Below, in pieces: positions 1 to 61,969 of a DNA stretch of 64,000 nt (its first letter is position 1; each line of letters begins with the position of its first letter). Both the position numbers and the translations under genes were made by a program. The stretch lies in contig NMRA01000042.1 of assembly GCA_002633005.1 (NCBI GenBank), forward strand, positions 1,012,230 through 1,076,229, given 5' to 3'. The stretch is from Phoronis australis. Its lineage: Eukaryota > Phoronida > Phoronidae. Under the pieces are notes generated by a model. That model was given only the letters and a program-made list of their open reading frames with translations. It searched no databases and was not told the DNA's origin.

Positions 1-1094
1 TAGTTGTCACGCTTCATTTCTTCATCAACTTTTGCAACAACCTTGTCAACCTCTTGGCAACATACTCTTTCTTCAACAACTGAGGTTGTCTGACAGTTGC
101 CCCAGGTGCACCTGCAAGATGTGTCAACAATAATACATTATTTCAGTAAACATCAACATTTCGAATTGGAAAATTTACCAAGAGTGCCTCTACCAAATTG
201 AGAGGTCTGCATACGACTTCAGTTTTCAGGAAAATTGGTTGGAACATCACAACCTATTTATTTTTGTACAAATTGATCATAAATAATAAAGATATTTACT
301 TTTCATACAAATGCATAGTGCTACACCCAAGGCAGTGGTAGATCATGCCCGGGGATATAGTAATGGACATTAGTTGTTTGATTTTTTAGCTGACCCTAAG
401 ACAAAAGGTTGTTGCCCTGATTCATTGATGGAGGGGAATGTTTTGTATGTAGTCGTGAGATCTGTTCTCCCAATCTGAATCCTATCGGCACCCACATTCC
501 ATTAATCAAACTAGACAATGACAATGGGGCAAACCAACTTGAAAAGCAGTGTTGCCACTCAAAGGGTCGCCCATATTTTAAATATTACAGTATACATTAA
601 AACTTCTTGATATGCTATATGGGCAATCACCAATCCAATGGTATGTCCTTTTTACTCTATAGAAACTTTACCAGGCGGTTCCTACCCAAGTCGAATCGTA
701 ACCAAGCAATGTACCATATTTCATTTATAAATAATGGCAACATTGGGTCAATATACATCGACATGAAATGGTTGTTTCCATTTCAAGCATCGCCTTACAA
801 AATAAAACTGTTTTGGAACACATGTGTAGATTGATATAGGTCCGAGTTGACTTGAGTACAAAAATGAAATGACTTGTTCTATAACCTATAGAATTATGCA
901 CTCCCCCAGCACCAAGGTGAGAAAGTCTCAATTATAAAATTTCAATTCTTTCATCCTCTTCTTTACAATTCACAGTCGATTATTCCAAATTGGTTCTCAT
1001 TCATTCCCTTGCATACATTTATTCACTCACACCCCGCTCAGTCTCGGAGAAGTAATAGACAATTTTTTTCAATGCTCAATTGCATGCTAGTGAA

Positions 1095-1146
1095 AGCCAG
1101 GATTCGAACCTGAGTCTCACTAGCTCAAACCACTGAGCCAGACTGT
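1095..1146 (-). repeat. tRNA-derived SINE or tRNA pseudogene piece
   Basis: On the minus strand it reads GTCTGGCTCAGTGGTTTGAG, which is A-box-like, then the B-box GGTTCGAATCC with the spacing of a tRNA gene. The acceptor arms do not pair well, so it is not a working tRNA gene. No poly(A) tail was seen. Confidence 0.55.
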
Positions 1147-1434
1147 CTACAAATAATCAAAGATCTAGAACTTTTTGAGTGATTTGCAAAAATCCCAGTT
1201 TTATCACTGAAACTGGTATTAATCCACGGCTGAAACACGATTCACCAATGGGGATATGGGGCCTGGGACTGACTGGTAAAGCACCTACTTTTGAATTAAA
1301 AAAGACCAAGTTATAATTCGCAGTTGTAGGATACATATTGATAATATTCTTACCAATCACTAACATCTAATCGCAACTCCTGCGCCCCTTCAGCCTGTTG
1401 ACGTTCACAGGACGAACCCGCTGGGAGTGAGTCT

Positions 1435-1638
1435 TCAGCGACCAGACAAAGGGCCGTGAAAGGGATCGAGAGAGAATGGCTCCACTACAGAAAAGCTGTG
1501 AACACATATTGTTCCTCTGGGATCTGTCACCTCCACCTCCACGTCCGAAAGGTCGGAATCATCAGAAAAGTCCACCTGTCCGTCTCTGTATCGTTCAAAG
1601 TATTCCTCATCTACTCTGCTGTACTCACTTGGACACAC
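1435..1638 (-). other. Short acidic ORF, unidentified
   Basis: A 67-residue frame rich in Asp, Glu and Ser (for example DFSDDSDLSD). Its composition resembles the acidic start of the small protein of the Kolobok elements, but no Cys block follows. It may be a worn transposon piece or chance. I do not recognise it. Confidence 0.15.
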
Positions 1639-3484
1639 ATTGCTTCCTTTGTGTTCCCCAACACCACGTCACAGATGTGTAACGAACGAAAATGGCGCCG
1701 TTCCTATTCTTCGTTACAACGATGGCGTTACAACACCACGGCACTAAATATGTAAATAACTTTGTATAGCGGCCTACAATTCAGTTAATGTTAAGAATAT
1801 AGCAATGATAATTATAAACTAGAATTTAGACTATATTGTTGTTCAGATTGGTTTGGACCTTGCAATTTCCTCTTTAACCTCAACTGACTCCCTCAGTGGG
1901 CAAAGGTCATCGGGTTCATGTTTGATACTTGCCGCGTAATAAACCCGGAAAACATCTTGTTTTCATTTGAAAGAGTTAAGACTTGGTTTCTATAACTATT
2001 TAAAGCAGACTTATTGCCTAAAAGTTTGTTCAAATGGTCTGTAAACTCTGCTCGTCATTTCCAAACCAAGAAAATAGACAGTTTTGCAAGACAATTTTCA
2101 CTAAGGTGCAAAGTTGAGGCAAGATTTTTTATTGCTCAGTCATCAAGACTAACTCTTTAACTGTATGCTCAAAAAGTCACATAAGGCTACAAGGTGTTTT
2201 ATGGCAGTCAGAAGGTCACAAAAATGGTCACAAAAATTAGCCCCAAAAAGTGGTCTGTGGATTATCTCCCCTGTCTAGTACAAAACTGTCAGATTTTAAT
2301 AAATGGCACAGAATTATGTACAGTATACGTTGGTTATTTCAGCCACCAAAATATAGCTTTTGATCTATTTTTTATGTTACTCATTTTTGTTGCTGAAAAA
2401 ATGCAATTTTCGAGACGGCTAATATGCCCAATTGTGCCAATTTGTGTTATCATGCTCCAGCGGCGAAATTAGGGGTCACTGAGTGCACAAAATTTGGTTT
2501 ATGTTAGGATACCTACCCATGTACAAAAAATGAAGTTGTTTTAAATTTTGACGTATACATGTAGACTGATTTTTGAAAATCTACTGGTTTTTATATGGAC
2601 TGTCTCTTAAAACTCTGTAAGTATCAGAAAACCATAAACAGGACAGAATACAAAAATTATGGTTTTCCTCGAGTAAGAGTTGCAAACTTTAAAAGCTCGC
2701 CAGGCTACAGAACATTTGTCCCATCTCTTGAAATCTACAGAAACAACCCATCTACCGTCTCAATATATCCTTGTGGGGTGTAGCATTCTTGGGGTATCCC
2801 TTCCTTCGACCCTGTTCTATTCTTAGTAACCTGGCTATATTAATAAATCTCTGAATTGATGTCCACTTTGTAAAAATGCACAACTATTAATCTTGTAGTC
2901 ACTCTTTGTGTTTCTTCGTTGCTAGAAAACAACAGACATCTTGGTCACTAAACCCTTAAAGACATATCCGACTAAGAAGGAAAGTCTAGTAAATGACCAT
3001 GAAACATCGACTTAAGTGAGTGTTCTTTGGACCAAATTCAGTTGAACAATATTGTTTCTGCGATGGGACTCTCACCCACAAAATCATTTCATTTCAATTT
3101 CAATTTTTAAACCTCAAAAGACATTGATTCTGGGTCTAATCTTTATACTAGATATCAAATTTTATCATTTTTTTGTTTTTTTTTGCTATAACTAAAGACT
3201 CTTTAATTCTGTGTTCAAGCATGCAATGATTTTCTTGGAAGATATTCTTAAAATCCTAGTTTGCAGTTGATGATCCTGACATTAAAGCTATGAGTTGTTA
3301 CTGGAAATTGTTGTTATCAATATTAGTTCCTAGATACTACAAAGTACACCCGCATCTCATTGAACATGGTTCATCAGCAAGATGGCGGACCACTCCGCTC
3401 AATGAAAACTGCGTGACTTCAACTCTAGTTATATTTATCTCAACAACAGTTGTGGTAATGGATGCGTTGTAAGCGTTTAGCCTT

Positions 3485-3830
3485 AATGATGTTGGCGGTG
3501 GTGGATGGCGTGCTGGTGGTGATATAGGTGGTGCTAGGGGTGAAAGTGGTTTCGGTATGTTGTGTAGTAAACTTTAGTGGTATAGATGTTGACTCAGTGC
3601 GGCCATGGCGCAGCGGTGGTGATGGTGGTGCTGATGGTGGTGTTTGCATGGTGATGTTGAGGTGGTCATTGGGGTGGAGATGAAGGGGATGATAGAGGTG
3701 GTGGTGGTCGTCGTCGTGGTCGTGGTCGTGGTGGTCGTGGTCGTGGTGGTCTTTGTTGTGGTGGTGGCGGTGTCGGTAGTGGTGGTGGTTGTGATAGAGA
3801 TGGTGGTTGTGGTACTGGTGATATAATTTT
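3485..3830. repeat. GTG/GTC-rich trinucleotide tract
   Basis: An impure (GTG)n and (GTC)n run, purest at about 3690-3800. Open frames across it on both strands (poly-Val on +, His/Asp-rich on -) come from the repeat and are not genes. Confidence 0.85.
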
Positions 3831-5022
3831 GACAATGATGATATGATTGTTTTGAAGCGGTTATAAACCTGAGTTCTATTCAAGAAGAGGTCTCTAGATT
3901 TAGATCACTTACCTCTATAAAAGTTGTCTTCGTTTCTAAATTTCTTAGGTGAGAAGTTATTTAGGGGGGTGCAAAGAACTGTCTCTTCGTTATTCTTTAA
4001 AGGAATTGGTCAATTCGAAAGAACTTTTAGAAATACGTGAGGCTACTCTGAATGCCGCTCCACCGCACAGACTACACCTCTGGAGCGTGGCAGACAGGAT
4101 TGAAGCGACGGCGGGGAGGGAATGTATACAGATGTGCAAAAATTGAGCACTTTGTGACAAATGTTTGCAATTTGGTTCAGTGTCAGGTGTAAACAAAGGA
4201 AATTTAAAATGCACCGCAAGCAAAGTGTGTCCTGGTGGTCGCTACGCGCAAAATTCAATAGGGCCGCCGTCGAAAATGGAAATTGACGTATCTCGGCCAT
4301 TATTATCACTAGAACAAATTGTAATGTCATGTTTTGAATATTTTTGGAGATGAGAAATTCATATCTGGTGTTAGTTTTAAGTTGTAAATCAATTCCAGTG
4401 CAAAATGATACTTTCACGGCAAATGTCACTTACCAATAATCCAAATTTTTGTTTGATCTCACCAAAGTTACTTTGTTTATTTAATTGGTATATCGATGTG
4501 ATTCGAAGAATAAAATCCTAAAATTACCACTTTCCAAAACCAGATTTGCACAAAATAGGACTTGTCCAGCTGACTGTGACAATACTTCTAGACTTAGACA
4601 TATAGAAACATAGATACTTCATTAGCAACTGAATGAACAGAATTGTCTACCAACTACTGCTGGCTGCTGGTTTGTATCATGAACTTAAAGGCGAAGGCAA
4701 CCTTTTTTCATGTCATTCTGAGCTAAAATAAGGTTGGTTGGATATCCTAGACATATTTTCCACTTAATTACAGCTTTTCGTAATTTTATTAATTACTCGT
4801 CCGCTTTTCCGGAAGTGACGTTTTAGGAGGCAAGCGTTTCCCGCCACTTGGTTTTGCGTTGAGTATACTGTGCGAATTTGTTATATTCTGCTTTTGTTTC
4901 GTGCAGTTTTTCAACAATTGTCGCCACCACTTTCCATCGGCGAGTATTCTGCGGCAACATAGGTTAGTAGAGAACTCAACTGCGTTGGATTTAGGGATTG
5001 TTTAGAGTGTTGTAAGCTGAAA

Positions 5023-5417
5023 ATGGCTGGATCGGTGACCCGTATCACAGTGACAGTAGTGTGAGTGACGGATACCTTGTTCACAGCAGTGGTGACGAGG
5101 AATTTTTTCACGGACATTCAGTGGGTGGGTACATGTTTGAGCCCGAGCATAACGAGGCAGAGTACGCACAGGCACAGGCAGCTGTTGAGAGAAACGAGGC
5201 GGCTACTGAGGACAGACGTGGTGACATATCTTGGTGCAAATGCACTGTGTGCGTTGTTATGCCTACCTCAATGGAATGCTTGTGCTGTTCAGAGTTCGAC
5301 GAGGCCAAGCCACTACTGGACACGGTTAAGTGGACCTCCGGCATACCACGGGCAGAGGAACAACTGTCCCACTTGCCAGAGTGTCCCGCGACACACTCCC
5401 ACTGGATGGTGACCTGA
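5023..5417 (+). pseudogene. Kolobok second protein, P2X7-ballast-like Cys-rich domain (copy 1, frameshifted)
   Basis: It starts MAG as in copy 2, but one base is missing after codon 3, so the original frame is lost at about 5032 and resumes in the frame open from 5061. The body is acidic (HSSGDEEFFHGHS), then carries the motif WCKCTVCxxMPTxxECxCC. That pattern resembles the zinc-binding cytoplasmic ballast domain of P2X7 receptors, which also occurs outside receptors in many invertebrates. After CCSEFDEAKPLLD it runs through the deletion joint into antisense transposase. Its role in transposition is unknown; the domain link is from memory of the family pattern. Confidence 0.7.
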
Positions 5418-6115
5418 GCACCCAAACAGCTTACATCGTGTCGTGTGACTCCCTCGCCACACACCTGGCACCTTCTAAATAGCTCCAACACTTTAGACAA
5501 GTCCACAATAAACTTATCAAAGTTTGGCTCACCGATCTGTTCACTGGACGACGAACTGTCCTCTTCACTGGGTGTCGAACTGAGCCTGTAATCACTCCCA
5601 CTACTCAATATCGCTGCAGGGCTGCTTAGAGGCTCTGGGCTGGAGAAAACAGCACAGGGCGAATCACTACTGGTTCCAGGAATTGCACGCTCTGGGGTAC
5701 GTTCGGAGGCACGGGTGACAGTAGATGAAGTGCCTCCACTGGCTCCAGTCACTGTACTGGCCACAGCTCGCGAGGCTTCTCGCTTCAAAAACGCACTTCT
5801 CGGGGGTGGCGACGGGGCACTGCCGGGAATCAACACAGACGGAATGGCATCCTTCTTCAGGCGTTGTTTCGCAGGGACCTTCATCAGTTCAGCGTACAAA
5901 TCCCTTTCGTAATCGGACGGCAGAAAGTGCTTGCCACACACACGGTAATTCTCCACTGCTTTGTACGTTGCGTGGACGGGTAACGCTGCGTTCTTCACAC
6001 GAACGAGCCAAGTACGGCGAAGTGTGTCATCCATCGGAAAGCGATGCAAAGGCACTCCCAAAGCGCGCGTGAGCCGATAATTACTACATCCCGGTACGCA
6101 GCAACAGTGTGGCAT
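5108..6115 (-). pseudogene. THAP-domain Kolobok transposase, 3'-deleted (copy 1)
   Basis: The first 90 or so residues are a THAP zinc finger of C2CH type: CCVPGC near the start, then VCGKHF at about 58-63, then a basic KKDAIPSV, the usual end of the fold. THAP fingers bind DNA at element ends. A Ser/Pro-rich linker follows. Near residue 215 comes a second Cys pair (CQVCG) and the block IQWECVAGHSGKWDS, which I associate with Kolobok transposases. After the motif GMPEVHLTVSS the frame leaves the transposase and reads the antisense of the ballast gene to its stop, so the catalytic domain is missing. The 335-residue length is therefore artificial. Confidence 0.85.
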
Positions 6116-6384
6116 GTTGACTGACTAGTAAATGAAAGCGAACGACGACGGAACTTAACACAACCGAGGTAGAACAATGACTGACTCGGCAGCTCTCACA
6201 GTCAGACTATGTGAAAAGAAATTGGCGGGAAGCGCTTGCCTCCTAAAACGTCACTTCCGGAGTAGCGGACGAGTAATTAACAAAATTACGAAAAGCTGTA
6301 ATTAAGTGGAAAATATGTCTAGGATAACCAACCAACCTTATTTTAGCTCAAAATGACATGAAAAAAGGTTGCCTTCGCCTTTAA

Positions 6385-7250
6385 AGCGACCCGACATTGA
6401 GAAAGACTAATTATCAAGTTTAAGAGTGATTGCTGGTGCAGGCACCTTCACATTTGCACAATGTGATACACAGGAGTCCAGCTCGATGGCACTTACAATT
6501 GCTTTTGCACAGCCACAGTGGCTTGCATTTTCCAGATGTGTCTAATATGGCACCTGTTTTTTTAGTTCCAACATTCTATTCCTAACATCATATACCTGGG
6601 TTTGGTATGTCTGCCACTGAGTTCCCTTAAGCATTGGTATTTTAGCTGAGACCCGTGTTCGTCGCTTTCCTGTCTCACCACGCTTCACACGAGTCTGGGA
6701 CTTCGGACTATATTCTGTGTGTGTCCCAGTCTGCGTCCACTCTTCTTGTGCCGTCTGTCTTCTGGCTTTGCACGTATGGCAGCAATTGCATCTGCGTATA
6801 CTCCCCAAACATTTTTCCACGCTGGGGATGCTTCATATGTAGTATGGCGGTCATATGGAGAACCACGACAGCAGCTTCCTTGACCGCCAGAAATCGGCCA
6901 GGAACAGGCATGCCAGGAAAACATGCAATAATATCAGACTTGGTCCCTGGCTGAAGTTTACCTCTATCGCATAAGGATTTTAATGCTTCAAAAAATCTAA
7001 AATCTCTACATAAACATATTGGTGACGAGAGCCGTATTCGTTTTGGCAAATCCCAGCTTGTGACTACCCTTCTTCAAATCAGTGGGTGGTCTGTTGGAAA
7101 AAGTAAACAAGTTGGTCATTGGGATGATGTCAGACAACGGTTTGGTAACAATTTCAGTTCTGGGCTTAACAAACTTTTTGAAATTAAAATAAACCGAAAG
7201 GGCATGATACTATAACTTGAATTCGAAAGCAAACGATCTTCAGTTTAACA
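6385..7250 (-). pseudogene. Cys-rich transposon-like protein remnant, unclassified
   Basis: Several minus-strand frames (for example 6708-7049 and 6542-6820) seem to be pieces of one decayed protein. Its last part, near 6430-6530, reads with the pattern CxSNCKCxxAGLLCxxxCKC then CxxxC and a stop. Cys-rich tails like this (CXC/tesmin-like spacing) end many transposon-borne proteins of unknown function in invertebrates. No catalytic domain could be named. It lies directly outside the right TTAA of Kolobok copy 1, which may have inserted into it. Confidence 0.35.
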
Positions 7251-8880
7251 TGGTTTAGGGACATTAGATTGTGAAAATATCAACAATTGACAGTGACAAT
7301 GTCTATACATTTTGGTGATTTAGACCAAAAGTGCAACCTTAAGCTTACTTCGTAGCACGTTACTCGGTCTTAGCTTAGAGCAATTTTGTTCTTAAGAAAT
7401 TTCATGAAATAGGAATAAGACATTTTGACCTTTAGTTATCCCCCTCCCATGCCGGTCTAAGCTTAGGCCAAAAAACTTTCACGAAACTAGCCCAACTTTA
7501 GACCTTGTATCATGTGACTCGAACTCATCGTCATTCATGGACTAAAGAAGTTCAATATCAGGTCTCCAAATGAAGTCACAATGGTCCTCACAGACACTTC
7601 TCCGGTACTCTACCGCGTGTCTCCGTTTTTACTGTCAGCTTTAGTTTCCCAGATATCTTTTGCCAGCTGTTCACAGACCTTGAGTAGAAGACGAACACTA
7701 CTTGCACCGTTCCCAACTTGTACATATGGTTACGTCAGGTGCACAATGCGGCATGAACTTATGCAAATTTAGGGTATGAATGTCACAAAAAAGGAAAACT
7801 GTTTTAGCATTCCTCTCACGATGTCTCGTCTCATACCCCACTCATTGTTCAAGTTTACGCTTTGTCGAATCCGGTGTATACAAATTTCTAAAACTGGTCT
7901 TCCATTCGTCTACATATAGATATGCGCAATTTCGAAGGAATTGTGTGCGTGTAAACTCTAAGAAGCGTCTTTGGTCTTGCCTGCAAGGGGTAGGCTGAGC
8001 CCCTTGCTCCTTCCCATGGGATAAACACGAATTTGATGACGACCGGTGAGGTGAGCTGAAATGGGTGGCAACCTTAGGGCACGTTTCAATGAACAGGGGG
8101 CTCAACCTAAAATTGAAATGTTTTGACCGGGGTTGGACTTTCTTGCACTGAACGCAAGGGACGTGACGTATAGGCCAACTTGTGCCCCGAGTGGTTGCTA
8201 CACCTGAGTGCCTTCGCCTTAGACCCGACTACTCGGAGGGGGCTTGCGCTAACATTTTTGGCCAGCCAAGAAAAAAAAAACATTTAGTCACCCTAACTTT
8301 TTAATTTTGGGGGTTTGACGGTGCTAACTTGGTGTAAAGCTTGATTACAATTTGAAGAAAGTCGTGAATCCATTGTCAAGATATGTTATTCTCACACGGA
8401 CTTAGGATCGAGTCGGGAGGTGTGTGAGAATACTACAAGAACTCAGACTCTGCCAGTGTGGTGAGATTCAATCAAAGGATCATGTGTTACTTTTTGTCCT
8501 CTTGTCAACAATATCAGATCTACTTTCGCCTGTGTATAGGACCATACATCCATTACGTAATTGTTAAGCCATCGCCACAAACAAATAGGAACTTATGTAA
8601 CTGAAGTCCTGGAAATGTTCGAAAACTATGCAGTATATTGTATACGTTTGTTATATTTCCTTTTTTATTGCCTCTTTTTCGATCATACGTTCCATTTTGC
8701 TGTCAATTTTTTAGGTCAGTTACATCCATTATTTGTTTATTGTTTAGTTGAACTGAGTTTTATGATTTGTATTATATGGCATTCATTTTTGTAAGCGCTC
8801 AAGCGATATTGATCAACTTGTTCCTTTTTAGTGTCTTTGTTTACATTTTTGTTGGACTATCGTCAATGAAACTACTATTA
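7251..8880. other. No gene recognised
   Basis: Mixed-composition DNA without a supported ORF. Near 7480-7495 the string TTTCACGAAACTAGCCC resembles a MITE end, but no partner end was found. Confidence 0.4.
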
Positions 8881-8884
8881 AAAT

Positions 8885-8903
8885 GCTACTACTCCTGCTA
8901 CTT

Positions 8904-8934
<31 letters not shown>

Positions 8935-9010
8935 TTTTGCTACTGCTGGTGCTGGTGCTGCTGCTGCCGCCGCCGCCGCCGCCGCCGCTGCTGCTGCTGC
9001 TTATTTACTT
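8885..9010. repeat. CTG/CTT/CCG compound microsatellite
   Basis: A compound triplet tract: CTG and CTT units, then GCCGCC units (about 8962-8988), then CTG again. It gives long Leu/Pro/Cys frames that are not genes. It lies about 760 bp upstream of the CAPSL start codon. Confidence 0.9.
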
Positions 9011-9072
9011 ATTTATTGTTGTGATATTTAAAATGAGGGTGGCCTCTTCAGTGATAGCACTGCTTTCCAAGA

Positions 9073-9073
9073 G

Positions 9074-9127
<54 letters not shown>

Positions 9128-9185
9128 TGCTGCTGCTGCTTTTGCTGCAGCTGCTCCTGCCGCCGCCGCCGCTGCTGCTGCAATT
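9073..9185. repeat. GCT (CTG) triplet repeat with a pure run of 17 units
   Basis: Positions 9075-9125 are 17 uninterrupted GCT units, followed by shorter GCT and GCC runs. The poly-Ala frames on both strands are by-products. The tract lies about 600 bp upstream of the CAPSL start, so it may vary in length between individuals. Confidence 0.92.
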
Positions 9186-9765
9186 ACCAAACCTTCAGCC
9201 ATATTTATCACCTGCACCCTTATCCTCCACGAACGCGCCGACTACATGTACGTGGTGACCAAATTCCGTTCCAGTGGTTCTGGTTTGAGTTTGATCCCCG
9301 GGTTTGTAGTGTGCTCACAAGGTCAGCGCGACGTGAGCGAGTTTAGAGGCCAAGGTAGAGTTCAGTAGCTTTCTCGCCACTAGCCAAAATTACGTGTTCT
9401 CACTTAAAATACACAGCAATATCTAACGCAATCCCTCGAAGTCTTGCTTTCAGCGAGGTCCTGGCGAATGTCTTAACGTTACTCAACTCTACCCAGGTGT
9501 GGAATTCGTACTGCGGATTTGGTGTTTGTTGCAGAGGATTGTTACCACTCCCTATTAATGGCAGTTTTAAATATACCTGGATGTGAGTGCAATGGTGCTG
9601 CAATATTATCGGTCCAACGAGCGCCTGAAGCAGTGACGTCACAAAGGCAAACTTGTACTGCCGGCTGTTGACGCACACTCCACTATAATCTATGATATTA
9701 CCTAATGATACCTAGTTGCGCGTCTACTGTTGACAACTGAAAGCATTACGATTGTCAGTGTGGAA
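9186..9765 (+). promoter_or_regulatory. Probable CAPSL 5' flank/5' UTR
   Basis: This is the stretch between the GCT repeat and the CAPSL start codon, so it should hold the promoter and 5' UTR. I saw no clear TATA box and no complete RFX X-box, although the family is often cilia-linked. A half-site-like GTTACC lies near 9541. The call rests on position only. Confidence 0.3.
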
Positions 9766-61200
<51,435 letters not shown>

Positions 61201-61339
61201 ACGACCTCGGTCCTCAGAATTGACAGGTAACTAAAGGCTAGTTGTGAAGTGCGGGAATCCTTTTAGATTCGTGACAACACAAAAAGCATGAATTCCCTGT
61301 CAACAACATCATGTTCTCGCCGTATGAATGTAAGTTTCC

Positions 61340-61760
61340 AAACAGTGGCTAGCAGTTGCTGCTTTTTGCTTCCGCAGGTCTATCGGAAATTGGGAAAGTG
61401 TATTCTTGTGAAAGTGCTGGTGGATGACGACGACTTTCAACCGCTGTGCCCCTTAGTGGCAATTTTTTTTAGATTTTCCTATGTATCTTCAAAGTCCTCT
61501 CACAGATATTCATGAAAGTTTGCAAATACATTTCTATTGTCGATTTTGAGTCTATCACTCTACCGTCAAACTGCTCAAAGGATCATTGTGAAAATTGGCC
61601 TATGGGTTCCCACTGAAAAGAGCCCTACTGACGATATTTTTAACGGTCTGGGGACTGTGGCTCAATTCTTTTGTGGATCTTCATAAAATTTGGTAGGTTT
61701 TCCTGTTGATGTTGGTTTGCGTTGCATTCGTCTCAACATCTGCCAAGCTTATTGACGGAT
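61340..61760. repeat. Array element copy 1: about 150-bp tandem repeat, about 3 units
   Basis: Units like those at 61970-63696. It contains GTGCCCCTTAGTGGCAA at 61446-61462 and ends with GTTTGCGTTGCATTCGT, matching the 3' subterminal part of copy 2. It begins within about 150 bp of the CAPSL stop codon, so it may be part of the 3' UTR. Confidence 0.7.
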
Positions 61761-61848
61761 GTTCACAAATAAGTTGCGTCATGAAGACAACAGCACCTGC
61801 AGCACTCTCTTCCCCAAGCCTAAAGGTAGCGCTGATCGATTTAGCCAT

Positions 61849-61969
61849 CTCGCTGGTTCCCTGCGAGTAGAGATGAACTGCAGGTACGCGCTTTAAGACT
61901 GGTTGATGTAACCTCGGCAGTCATTGGTTACAACAAAGTGAGAAAATTTCGGACTATGAACGATTTTTA
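61849..61969 (+). mobile_element. Mutator-like MITE, left part of a split copy
   Basis: Starts CTCGCTGGTTCCCTGCG and matches the full copy to GAACGATTTTTA. The match resumes at 63697 with TTAGCCTTGTCATGCAAG. The array element is inserted between the two parts. Confidence 0.8.

Larger units (their letters stand above)
1..4684. other. No gene recognised; unique and repeat-like DNA
   Basis: AT-rich sequence with no ORF that resembles a known protein. It contains a tRNA-like piece (about 1095-1146) and a GTG-rich tract (about 3490-3830), listed separately. A short acidic frame on the minus strand (1435-1638) is the only other protein-like stretch. An exon of an upstream gene could be missed here. 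Confidence 0.5.
4689..6380 (-). mobile_element. Kolobok-type DNA transposon, copy 1 (internally deleted)
   Basis: A 1692-bp element flanked by TTAA on both sides (4685-4688 and 6381-6384). It has terminal inverted repeats of about 155 bp that begin AGGCGAAGGCAACC. TTAA duplications plus a THAP-domain transposase are the marks of the Kolobok superfamily. The right half encodes the THAP end of the transposase on the minus strand. The left half encodes a small Cys-rich protein on the plus strand. The two genes converge, and an internal deletion has joined their 3' parts near 5325. The long, still similar TIRs and the near-identity with copy 2 (20225-22165) suggest fairly recent movement. This copy cannot make transposase. 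Confidence 0.88.

Noticed and set aside
1095-1146. Functional tRNA gene
   Set aside because: A and B boxes are present but the acceptor and anticodon stems do not form well; better as a SINE head or pseudogene. The same holds for 17083-17152.
3440-3883. 147-codon His-rich minus-strand ORF and overlapping poly-Val plus-strand ORF
   Set aside because: Both are translations of the same GTG/GTC triplet tract; no unique protein sequence outside the repeat.
7390-7500. MITE with TTTCACGAAACTAGCCC end
   Set aside because: Only one end looks like a MITE terminus; no inverted partner or duplication was found.
8883-9368. 161-codon Leu/Ala-rich ORF near the CAPSL promoter
   Set aside because: Made of CTG, CCG and GCT repeats; the reverse strand also gives poly-Ala. 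It is a microsatellite artefact.
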